Shown here: one piece after another, positions 28,737 to 39,800 of the stretch
Layout: each line of letters starts with the position of its first letter
Numbering within the stretch: position 1 is the first letter of the stretch
Assembly (NCBI GenBank): GCA_030144725.1
Contig: JASKMD010000026.1
Span: 15,822,814-15,886,813 of the forward strand
Origin: Haematococcus lacustris
Taxonomy: Eukaryota > Chlorophyta > Chlorophyceae > Chlamydomonadales > Haematococcaceae
DNA: 64,000 nucleotides
Reading direction: 5' to 3'
The notes under the pieces: generated by a model
Told to the model about the DNA's origin: nothing
Seen by the model: the letters and a program-made list of their open reading frames with translations, nothing else
The model's database searches: none
Program-made: the position numbers and the translations under genes

Positions 28737-29675
28737 TGCATGGGACACAGCGTCTACTGGTAAGGCAAGGTCTTCCAGAGACACCATAGCCACCATAGCT
28801 GAGCCACCCTTACGCAGCCATCTGGCTGCCTGCTTTGCTGTCACAAGAGCCTTTGGATTGGCTTTGGACACAGAAGCCAGGACAGCAGCAGGTGGGCGGG
28901 GCAGTGAGTGGGTGGATCCAGGTGGCCGTTTGGCAGCACTCTGGCCAGCAGCACTCTGATCACCTGTGTGTGGGTGCAGAGTTTTATTACCTTGGGCAGT
29001 GCGCAGGGTGAGAGTCTTGTCGACGTAGTCGACCAAGGCTCCCTGCACAGTCAGCCAGTCGGCACCCAGGAGCACGTCATAAGCATGAACCAGGTCAGGC
29101 ATGACAGTCAACAGGCACATGCAGCAGAAGCTATTGATGCGCAGCTGAACTTTGACATAATGCTCACATATCACAGGCTGGTTGTTGGCAACATCAAACC
29201 TAAGTGACATGGGATAAGTAAACATTGGGATGTTATGCAGCTGCACAAAGCTAGCACTGATGAGTGATGTATCAGCACCACTATCAGCTAACATGTGGCA
29301 GGCGTGGTTGTCAATGGTGCCAGAGAACTGGAACCTCACCTTGTCGTCTTGACCAGAGACCCCCAAGATAACTTGAGACGGTACACGGGGACAGCACAGG
29401 GCAGTCTTACACGAGAGAATATGACCCACACAGGGGTCAGCAGCACTGAAACAGGACCCACAGTTCTGAGCTGCTGTCAATGCAGTCTGCTCAGGGAACA
29501 CATGGCCATCAGCAGTTGGATCAGGGAAAGGCTGGCTCATAGCATGCACAGCAACACCATCAACAACCATCAGCTGGGGCTCAGTCCCAATCATATCAGT
29601 GGCACAGGTGCATAAGACAGGCTCATCAGTTGGTACCACAGCACAGGCATGGCACTGTCCTGGCTGGGCAACACT
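28734..29675 (-). pseudogene. pol: protease region of chromovirus C pol
   Basis: Begins immediately after the gag UGA in the same frame (SVAQPGQ, matching GVAQPAS in copies A/B). It contains the aspartic protease motif MLADSGADTSLIS, the canonical D-S-G. The downstream [19 protein letters not shown] is closely conserved with copy B. It ends at the premature TAG. Confidence 0.85.
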
Positions 29676-30521
29676 TCACTTTCCATTGGCAGATGCCAGC
29701 TTGCCCTTCTTTGGCTCAGAGTCATTTGGCTCAGAGTGACGCTTTCCTGTGGCCTTTGCATCAGCAGGGGGACGAGGGTAGCCAGACAGCTTCCTGGCCT
29801 CCAAAGCTGGGAAACCACTGTAGGGACACAGTGGCTTAAGATGCCTGGGATCATAGCAGTGGTGACAATACTGGCCAGGCTTCATGCTGCTCTGCTCAGC
29901 TGCCTCCTCAGCCTTCTGCTTCAGAATGACGCGCATCCCAGCAGCAGGACCAGCAGCCATGCCAGCCCTAAAGCCCCTGGAACGGGCTGGGACTTTGGCA
30001 GGTGGGTCGCTCTGGGTGCTCCTGGGAGGACGGGGGTTGCCAGCTTTCTCCAGACCCTCAGTCAGCTGCCTGGCCTGCACAGCAGCAACATGCCGCTTGG
30101 TGCCGACTGCCTCAGCAAGGATCTCAGCAGCACGCTGAGCCTGCCTGGCAGAGTCGATAGCCTGAGCCAGAGTGAAGGCAGGAAAAGGAACAGAATCCCT
30201 TAGGACTGCCTTTTTCAGCTCAGGTGTCAGTCCCTTGATAAACAGGGAGACAAGCAAACTCTCTTCCATACACTGGACACCAGCAGTCAGGAGATTGTTC
30301 CTGTACGCAGTGATGTAGTCATGCAGCAACAGCTGAGACGACATACGGATGCCACCCTCAAGGAGCAGTTTTCTGGCATCAGTTTGATCATCACGCAAGT
30401 CGTCGCCTGTGTACTCGAGAAAAGACAAACGCAGGTATGGCCAGGTAGGTGCAGTGCGGGTTTGTGCGAAATGAGCGGCACGAATGGATGTAACGTGCAT
30501 ATAAGGCCACAGGCGTTGCAC
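29676..30521 (-). pseudogene. gag: Gag of chromovirus C, 5'-truncated
   Basis: Homology to copy B gag starts at WPYLRLSFLEYTGDDLRDD, so about the first 270 residues are missing and the first 20 residues of this frame come from unrelated sequence. A canonical CX2CX4HX4C zinc knuckle is present (CHHCYDPRHLKPLC). The frame ends at TGA 29676-29678 and pol continues in the same frame. Confidence 0.85.
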
Positions 30522-30555
30522 GTTGTCATCTCATGAGCTCCTATTAGTCGTTACA
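30489..30555. repeat. 67-bp TGTAACG...CGTTACA module at the rearranged end of chromovirus C
   Basis: The segment has TG...CA termini, 7-bp perfect inverted ends and a TATAAGG internally. It replaces the expected 5' LTR and abuts the CCGTA duplication. Its origin is unknown. Confidence 0.45.
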
Positions 30556-31633
30556 CCGTACCCTTGAGGATGTGACCCCACAAGTCCCCGACCATGAGGC
30601 AGGCGTGAAGCACCCGCCAGGCCACGATGACGTGCTCCCGACGGAGGGTGGGGTCTAGCAGCTTCTTCCACACCTGCGCACACGGCTGGCCCGCTTGAAC
30701 ACCCACAGCCAGCTCGTCCACGGTGTCGGCCCGGAGGGCGGGCTGAGCAATTGGCTGCCTGCCCCCACGCCGTTGCTGGGCCTCCAGCTGCCGCTCAACC
30801 TGCTGGGCCGCCCTCATCTGCGGCGAGGGTCGCTGGTGCGCCCTGGTGGGGGTGTCAAGCCAGCGAGGCGGTTGGCTGCCCTGCACCTCCTCGGGGAACC
30901 GCTCCTCCACATGCCTGCCCTGCTGCTCCCGCTCCCCCGCTGCCCCCTGACCTGCCACCTGCTGCGCGCTGGCCTCCCACTTGAGCTCCAACTCCCTTAG
31001 GGCCCCATCAGCCACCGCTGCCACCTACGGTTCGCCCGCTGCCCGGGGGGGCCGCACACCCCACAGCGCAGGCCATAGGCCCCCACAGCGTGGGTAGAGG
31101 GGGTCGGCACTGACGTGCTGGAGCTGGTGGAGGCGCACCCAGGCATGCTTGACCGAGAAGTCCAGCAGGGTGGCGTGCCCATGCCCCACACCTGAGGGTC
31201 CAGCTGCAGGTGAGCCCAGGGGCCCAAGAGCCACTCCTCCTTAGGCCAGGTGCTAGGCCCCTCGTCAGCTTGGTCAGCAGCCTGCCCTCCCGCCCTGCCC
31301 CCTGCGCCCGTACGCCCTCCTCCTCCTCCTTCACGCCCTCGCCCCCTGCCCCCGCCCCGCCCCCTTGCCCTCCCCCCTCCCCTGCCCACCCCCCGGGCCC
31401 CGCCTAGTTTCCTGCCCTTGAGCCTGCTATTGCGCCACTTGAAGCTGAGCGGGAAGAGGTCGGAGGTGGGTGGCTCGCTCCACCGTGGTAGCCCTCTAGC
31501 TGGGCTTGTTGAGCCGGGCCACCGCAGCTGGCTCCCAGGCCGCCCCCTCCTCCGCCCAGAAAGTCCCTAGGGGCCCCTGCCCTGTGGGGTCTAGGGGGTA
31601 GAGGCGGCCGTTGGGGCCCACCAAGTGGGAGGG
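30556..31633 (-). pseudogene. LINE ORF2 RT-distal region (copy 2, middle block)
   Basis: Matches the 2.9-4.0-kb fragment: GRLYPLDPTGQGPLGTFWAE, a Gly/Arg-rich low-complexity stretch, LLDFSVKHAWVRLHQLQ, GSQPPRWLDTPTRAHQRPSP. It ends with LRREHVIVAWRVLHACLMVG, typical of the helix before the C-terminal zinc motif of LINE ORF2. Several frame changes occur. Left neighbour is chromovirus C, right neighbour Dualen. Confidence 0.75.
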
Positions 31634-31735
31634 CACAATTCTGGTTTGAAAAAACAAGACGAAATTCTGCATCGCCGCGTCGCGCTCTACGCTCCCTGAT
31701 AGCAGGACGTTAAAGAGCACGCCCGGAGCAGCCGA
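31634..31735 (+). other. 5' untranslated region of Dualen
   Basis: About 100 bp from the element start (CACAATTCTGG) to the first ATG in the long frame. No TATA-like or other promoter motif stands out. Confidence 0.5.
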
Positions 31736-32488
31736 ATGAGCCTTGAAACGCAAAAACCGACTTGTGAGGAGCGCTCAACGCAGGCTATGGAGGTAGACGG
31801 TAAGCCAAAGAGAGGGCTTGCCGCTATCCTAACCTGTGTTTTGCTGCTGTGCGCGTGTTGGGGATGGGGTGCGGCAAGCTTGGGTGGCACAAGTGGCCAC
31901 CTAGCCCCGCACTTGTCAGACCAACACGGCGCCGTTGAGGGTTCGCCCCACGGTAGCTACGCAAGCAGTTCTGGCCCATGGCCAGCGTTCACCAACTATA
32001 TCTCCCAGACTCTCAACTCCACGGATACCAACAACTTCTTGGACAAGCAGTGCTATGCCCTCCATCGTCAGAATGCAACCACTAATATTTTGCTGCCAAC
32101 ATGCAACCCCTTCCCAGATGCTATTCTCAACATCATCTATTTGACGGATACACAACCAGGGCAAATGAACACACACCCTTGTCTGCAGGCCTGTATAAGA
32201 CATGGCGCTCAGCCTTACCACCACCTGCCAGCCCTGCTTGCCACAGCCTTGCATGACCAGCCAGCCACTACAGTGATGCCGACTACTCATGTTGACATGC
32301 AGGCATGTATAAGACATAGCGCCCAGCCTTACTACCACCCGCCAGCCCTAACTGATACAGCCTTGCATGACCAGCCAGGCGCTACAGTGATGCCAACTAC
32401 TCATGTTGACATGCAGGCCGGCATAAGACATGGCGCTCAGCCTTACCACCACCTGCCAGACCTGCCTGCTACAGCCATGCATGACTAG
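31736..32488 (+). CDS. N-terminal part of the Dualen polyprotein (250 codons to an in-frame TAG)
   Basis: The frame is the same as that of the large Dualen CDS; only TAG 32486-32488 separates them. The other repeat units read CAG (Gln) at that place, so it looks like a single C-to-T change. Residues about 23-48 (KPKR followed by LAAILTCVLLLCACWGWGAA) form a basic-hydrophobic segment resembling a signal peptide or membrane anchor, which is unexpected in a retrotransposon. Residues about 50-149 are Ser/Thr/Asn-rich. From about residue 150 the 38-residue tandem repeats begin. Whether the first ATG at 31736 is used is inference: it is the earliest in frame. Confidence 0.65.
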   Translation: MSLETQKPTCEERSTQAMEVDGKPKRGLAAILTCVLLLCACWGWGAASLGGTSGHLAPHLSDQHGAVEGSPHGSYASSSGPWPAFTNYISQTLNSTDTNNFLDKQCYALHRQNATTNILLPTCNPFPDAILNIIYLTDTQPGQMNTHPCLQACIRHGAQPYHHLPALLATALHDQPATTVMPTTHVDMQACIRHSAQPYYHPPALTDTALHDQPGATVMPTTHVDMQAGIRHGAQPYHHLPDLPATAMHD

Positions 32489-33892
32489 GCAGCCACAACA
32501 GAGAAGCCAACTACCCATGTTGACATGCAGGCCGGCATGAGACATGGCGCTCAGCCTTACCACCACCTGCCAGACCTGCTTGCTACAGCCATGCATGACC
32601 AGCCAGCCGCTACAGAGATGCCGACTACCCATGTTGACATGCAGGCCGGCATGAGACATGGCGCTCAGCCTTACCACCACCTGCCAGACCTGCTTGCTAC
32701 AGCCATGCATGACAAGCCAGCCGCTACAGAGATGCCGACTACCCATGTTGACATGCAGGCCGGCATGAGACATGGTGCTCAGCCTTACCACCACCTGCCA
32801 GACCTGCTTGCTACAGCCATGCATGACCAGGCAGCCACAACAGAGATGCCAACTACCCATGTTGACATGCAGGCCGGCATGAGACATGGCGCTCAGCCTT
32901 ACCACCACCTGCCAGACCTGCTTGCTACAGCCATGCATGACCAGGCAGCCACAACAGAGATGCCAACTACCCATGTTGACATGCAGGCCGGCATAAGACA
33001 TGGCGCTCAGCCTTACCACCACCTGCCAGACCTGCTTGCTACAGCCATGCATGACCAGCCAGCCGCTACAGAGATGCCGACTACCCATGTTGACATGCAG
33101 GCCGGCATGAGACATGGTGCTCAGCCTTACCACCACCTGCCAGACCTGCTTGCTACAGCCTTGCGTGACCCGCCAGCCGCTACAGAGATGCCAACTACCC
33201 ATGTTGACATGCAGGCCGGCATAAGACATGGCGCTCAGCCTTACCACCACCTGCCAGACCTGCTTGCTACAGCCATGCATGACCAGGCAGCCACAACAGA
33301 GATGCCAACTACCCATGTTGACATGCAGGCCGGCATGAGACATGGCGCTCAGCCTTACCACCACCTGCCAGACCTGCTTGCTACAGCCATGCATGACCAG
33401 GCAGCCACAACAGAAATGCCAACTACCCATGTTGACATGCAGGCCGGCATGAGACATGGCGCTCAGCCTTACCACCACCTGCCAGACCTGCTTGCTACAG
33501 CCATGCATGACCAGGCAGCCACAACAGAGATGCCAACTACCCATGTTGACATGCAGGCCGGCATGAGACATGGCGCTCAGCCTTACCACCACCTGCCAGA
33601 CCTGCTTGCTACAGCCATGCATGACCAGGCAGCCACAACAGAAATGCCAACTACCCATGTTGACATGCAGGCCGGCATGAGACATGGCGCTCAGCCTTAC
33701 CACCACCTGCCAGACCTGCTTGCTACAGCCATGCATGACCAGGCAGCCACAACAGAGATGCCAACTACCCATGTTGACATGCAGGCCGGCATGAGACATG
33801 GCGCTCAGCCTTACCACCACCTGCCAGACCTGCTTGCTACAGCCCTGCATGACCAGCCAGCCACTACAGAGATGCAAACCACTTTTGCATTA
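32183..33892 (+). repeat. 114-bp (38-codon) tandem repeat, 15 units
   Basis: Units begin at 32183 and every 114 bp after that. They encode variants of GAQPYHHLPDLLATAMHDQ plus TTHVDMQAGMRH. Units 4-15 are nearly identical, the first three are more diverged, and unit 3 has the TAG. The period is a multiple of three, which keeps sense and antisense strands open and creates a spurious 509-codon antisense frame. Confidence 0.95.
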
Positions 33893-36800
33893 CTCATCAT
33901 CCCTTTACCCCGGTCCAGCACTATGTCACATGTAACTTGCACTGCCGCCCATGTAACCAGATCAAGTGGGTGCATTCCACAACATTACCGAGTAGCGACG
34001 GCCTGCTCCGCTCCCAAACGTACCTCCACCCACATTGGCAGAGTCATCACACAACAAAGGAACTTGGAGACCCAACTCCTACTCTTTGGGATGGGTATTT
34101 ACATCATTACCACAGCCCCCCAACATGGCAACAAACCCACAGCTAAAGAATCGAAACAGTGCCTAAGGCGGCATAAGAAACGCTTAAGTTCATATAGATC
34201 CACGGTACGAACCATTGGGTACAATGTAATGACAGGGATGGATGGCACCCTAGCCGCCTCTAGCTCTCTATGTAAGCTTTCTAACACTTTCCACCTCTCC
34301 ACACATGGAGCCAAGAACGGCCGCCCATACACAGTCTACCAATACAACAGCACCCTCCATGTCTATTGCTGCTATCAAACAACAATAGGTGAAACTAGCT
34401 GGACCACATGCACATTTAACCCCATAGCCGCCGCACGGGCAGTCTACGTGGCCTGGCTCCTACTAGCCGCTGGGGATGTGGAAGCCAATCCAGGCCCAAC
34501 TATCAAACATTTCATGCAAGATAAAGATAGCTCCGCGTGCCAGGTTTACTCCCTGAACAATGCTGCGGGACATGAATGGGTCACCATGCAAGACATAGAC
34601 AACTTTTACGAGAACAAGCTCCCTCAGCTAACTGATCACTTTGAGCGTGGCGCATGGCTAATGGCAAGGGGAGTGGACGGCTACTCCGACGAAGTCATTG
34701 AGATGTACTTACGTACCCACTACGGCCTTGCTGTGCAGAGCATAGCCCAACTCACCCAACCCAGCGACTGGGCTGCTGATAAACTAGGGAACCTTGCTGG
34801 CCAGTATGGTACAAACACCTTTTTGTGCAAAAAGCCAGGCCACAGCATGGCCATGAAATGCATTACTGGCGCATGGCACCTATTGGACTCCTTGAAAACG
34901 ACAGCCACACCTCTCTTGCACGTTCCTGCTGCAACCAAGCGGATTATGCACCAACTCTTTGTCATCACGCCTAATACCCGCTCACGGGAGCAGATACGCC
35001 GGTGTGAGGAAAAGGGCATTCAAAACATCATCAGCCATGCGGAACAAACATGCGACCATGATCGCAACACTACAGGATCCGGCCCCACATATACACAGAC
35101 CCACAACCCTGCACAACCCTACATGGAAAGGCAACACGAAGAATGCTGCCTGGTACATGCATTCAACATGGCCATGGGAAAGAAATGCATAGATTACCAT
35201 GCAGTCATCAGACACTGCAAGCAACTAGCCGAGCACCTACAACATCTAGCACAAGCAGCACGAGAAGCAGGGCATACAATTCGACCCTTCAATACTGATC
35301 ACATCTATCACGAGAAAGGCAAGTTCTCGTCTGACACACTGAACCACTACCTACACCGCCAACACCATGAGATGCGCACATACCTGCACCCAGCAACAAC
35401 CTACCTACCAACCCACAGTATCACACCTGAGGTGATCACTACAGCAATTGCAAGCACGGGGGCGACACACACCGATGCTGTTATCTTGCTATCACACCAC
35501 CATGCAACTGTCATTAAACACACACAACAAGGCTGGTACCAGCTGGACTCACTCAACCGTGTGCCCAAACCACTCTCCACACCTAACGACTGGGGACGCC
35601 TCCAAGGGAACATGCTCACCATCTGCACAGGCAACGTAAGACACACAAGGTTCGTTAGGAGAGAGATCTGGATAGCGGACCCGCTGGAGGCCACCACCGC
35701 GTCAGCACTAACAGCACACTTTCAAGATCACACGATTGATCTCACCAACATAGAGGTAGGAGAGATACTCGCCCCACCGCCCGGGACCACCATGGACGCC
35801 GACAAGAACCCTACACTAGACACCAAGCGCAACACTACAGTAGAGGACGCTCCATCACACGAGGAACCTGCCCGGTCGCGACAGCGCCGGGACATTCCCA
35901 CTGTTACCCTCCGCCCGCCAGCCCCCTCAGGTACGCCGCGTACCAATCGACCCACCACGCGGGTCGATACCAACATTGGCCCGTCCGCTAAGCGGGTACG
36001 AGCCACCAAGGCACAACGCAACGACACGCACACACAAACCCTCATGTCCCAATACCTCCGCAAACCCACTACCGGAGCCCACTCCACAAGGCTCAACCCC
36101 ACCATAGCCGAGACACCACAAACCACGCCGGACAATGACTCTTGCACGAGCCAACACAATAACCCCCCAACCGAACCGCCCCAAGCAACCCACAACAGGC
36201 AACACATCACCCTCACAACCTTCAATGTCAGAGGCCTATGCAGATCTAGAAACGAGGTCCTAAACCTGGTGCACAAACATAGCCCGGACATCTTGATCCT
36301 CACTGAGACTATGACCCAACCCAAGAGCAACAAGCCTAGCTGTGGCTGGCTGAAGAGGGTTATGCCCAACTACACCGTCCACCGTCACGAAGGCCATAGT
36401 GAGGTCCTCATTGGCATCAGACACGATCTAGCTATCCAGATGCAAGCCACCATGCTGCCGCCGTGTACAGATGCGGATGTAAATACCCGATGCGTCATCC
36501 TAAACCTCCGCCAACGGCAAAGCGAGGAACTCACACTCGTTGCCACGTACTGGCCGTCAGGGAACAACGACGACGCGATCCCATTAAGGAGAAAGATGCA
36601 AGAACACATACGAACAGCCACTGGACGCCTGCCCGGCTCACTCATCCTGGCGGGAGACATCAACGCCACGATGAGGGCAGAGGACCGCTCCGAACACACT
36701 GAATACCCACAAGACCACATGATGAGGGAGTTCGCCACAGAGCTGCGCCTATCCGAAGCTGACCCCGGCGACCGGGCCTGGACCTACCAGCAACCACACT

Positions 36801-39800
36801 GCAACAGCCGCATCGACGCCATCCTGACGCGCGACGCGAGACAAGGCCCTAGGCATCGCACGCACGTCGACACAAACGCGTACCTCAGCGACCACAGACC
36901 GCTCACCGCCACACTCACCACTACCAGACTGGGCATAGATCTAGCAGCCACACATCAACCCTTAAAACACAGCCACACCATTCTCACCACCCCAATCACC
37001 AACAAGGATAGGGAAGCATACCGGCTTGGAGTGCAACAACCCAGCTCAGGCGCTCCACAACTGCATGCACAACTGACAGCATACCTAGCTCCCATGTACA
37101 CAGATGCTACCCACTTCCTGACCACACTAGACAAGGCCAACCCACAACAACCACAACGCTTGACACTAGTGGCAGGCCTACCGGCTAGAGAAGCTGTCGA
37201 CACCGCAGCCACCATGCTCACAACGCTCCTGGAAACCTGCAGGGGAACTGCCATGCAGACATGCAACACCAAGACGTTGACCAGAGGAGGCCAGCATTAC
37301 CAACGCAGGAGCATGTGCAAGATCAGACAGGCACTAGGGAAAAAGCTCAAAACCACCAGAGAACTCAGCCGGAAGGCTAGAATGTTATACAAACAAAACA
37401 GCGTCCACCCGTCTATCGACGACCTACTCCCAGAGACAGACACGATCAACGCGGAGGTAAGGGAGGCGGTGCAAGCACGCCAGGGCGACGGTACAACCGA
37501 AAATCACGTGCAAGCCGCGCTCGCCCAGCTGACCAACTCCTACCGCGACCAAATCCACAAGCTAGATGACGACGACTCCGCACTTGCCATTGCACAGGCG
37601 CGTCTCAGAATGCAACACCTCATCAGCACCCAACCCAAAAAAGCCAACAAATACATACTACGCCCTTCTCGCACCGACCACAAAGGCCTGCAGGCGCTAG
37701 CTGACCCTGATACCAAAACCATCTGCACCGCCCCGGCCGACCTCAACCGGATTATCACCGCCGCTTACAGACAAAAGCTCACACCGCCGACCCCCAAAAC
37801 AGGCCATTACACAAACACACAAACCAGAAACTATCCCTGGACCCGCCCCAAAGCCGTGGACCCCTTCACGTTGCACACCTGCCAAAACGTACACTGGATG
37901 CACACAGCCATCATGGACAAAGCGGGATTTCAAGAATGCATCAGCAGACTATCAGGGGGCAAAGCGCCTGGCCCAGACGGCATTGAAAACGAGATCATCA
38001 AGATGCTGCCATGGGAGATGAGGGACACCATACACCAACTGTTCATCATCATATGGGCCACTGGCTGCACACCCACAACATGGAAAACCAGTGACACCTG
38101 CCTGCTCTACAAGGACAAGGGCCAAGAAACAGACCTCAACGCCTACAGACCTGTTGGGCTGGCCAATACCATCTACAAACTCTGGACCAGCCTCATAACC
38201 AAGGCGTTGTACGAGTATGCTGAGGCTAACGGGATGTTAAGTAACTGCCAAGCAGGCTTCCGCTCCCACAGGGACACCACACAGCAGCTCCAAATGCTGG
38301 TCATGGCCCTTGAAGACGCCAAGCTAGCCAAAGTAGACATCTATGCGCTACTGGTCGACTTCACTAGCGCCTTCAACACCACCTGCCAAGACAAACTGCT
38401 ATGGATCATGCACGACCTTGGCTTTCCCACCGACGCCACAGACGCGGTGAAGGACCTGTACACGGGCGCTACAACGCGCTTCAGAACTCCCTACGGCCCC
38501 ACCGACCCGGTACCCGTGGACCGGGGCACCATCCAGGGCGACTCACTCTCACCCTTCCTGTTCCTCATCTACATCGAACCCTTACTGCGCTGGCTCCAAG
38601 TAGGAGCGAGGGGGTACAAATTTACATCCGACACAACCGACAGCGCCGGGCGATTTACAATCGGCAGCATCGACTACGCAGATGACATCGCTATCCTATG
38701 CAACTCGATCAGCAACCTACGCTGTCAGGCAGATAAGCTCTCCGCCTACTCGGATTGGGGCCACCTAATCGTATCCCACAGCAAAACCCTCGCCACAGCG
38801 GCGCTCCACAAAGCGCACCAATCCGGCAGATGCAGCACCATGGCAGAAGCGGAAAAGCAAGCCCGTAGAGAACTGCAAGCCGTAACGCTACAAGGGAAGC
38901 CTGTCACCTACCTCAAACCGACCTCCCCCTTCACTTACCTTGGTGTCTTACTTACCATGACGCTCAACTGGAAACCACAACACATAGCCATGATGACACA
39001 ACTCAGACAGAAACTAGAAAGACTACGACGCTCATTCGCCAGCGCCAGACAAGCCATCCACATCATCAAAACAGCCATCATCCCCAGCCTGGCCTATAGC
39101 TTCTGCGTAGCCCCATGCACACCGGGAGACCTAGACCTCTACGACAGAGCAATTAATCAATGTATTAAGAAAAAACTCAGACTCCCACTAGGCACACCCA
39201 ATGCCGTTGTCAGGGAGGACATCGACAAACTCGGCCTTGGCATCAGCTCAACCGCCAAAGAGTACCATACCAGAAACACTACAGCCCTCCTACACAGCCT
39301 CCAGTCCACAGACACCACACATGCCCACATAACCAGATGCATGCTACACAAACAGATCACTTGGCTCTACGCTCAAGCTGCCAAGCATGGACACCGCATG
39401 CTCATTATGCTGCGACACACCCTACGAGCCAGACAACTCCTACATGCCACCACGGCGCAGCTCACTGCCACCCAGGAAGGACAAGAACTCTACCCTAAGG
39501 AAACCAAACTGCTTGGACAACTCATCACACAGAATACCAGCCCCCTTCCACTCGACATAGTTAGTGCTTGCATGACGTGCCTCAAAAGCCTGGGCATCCA
39601 ACATGCCACAGAGCTACAACACACTATCGCTGGCCATACCTACATCATATCAGGAAAGATGCTTAAAGAACGCTTCCACAACAAAGTCCAACAAAAGCAC
39701 TATATCGCCCTCAACAGACTAACGACCATGGCGACCCAGGACAGATGCCCAACCACAACAGAAGCGAAAGACATCGCAGCCAAACGAGACACCACCCTAG

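Larger units (their letters stand above)
25148..30555 (-). mobile_element. Ty3/gypsy chromovirus C (minus strand), 5' end rearranged
   Basis: It is flanked by CCGTA at 25143-25147 and 30556-30560. The 3' LTR (25148-25383) is complete and gag, protease, RT and integrase follow in order on the minus strand. The opposite end lacks a matching LTR: gag homology stops near 30465 and the last 67 bp (30489-30555) form a short TGTAACG...CGTTACA module. The protein sequence is related to, but clearly diverged from, copies A/B. Gag/pol stop, a stop before RT and a frameshift in integrase make it non-autonomous. Confidence 0.85.

Noticed and set aside
32348..33877. 509-codon antisense frame across the Dualen repeats
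   Set aside because: It exists only because the 114-bp unit is divisible by three and has no stop on the reverse strand; the sense strand carries the conserved polyprotein.
32183..33892. CRISPR-like array
   Set aside because: Units are contiguous with no unique spacers, are coding, and the context is eukaryotic.
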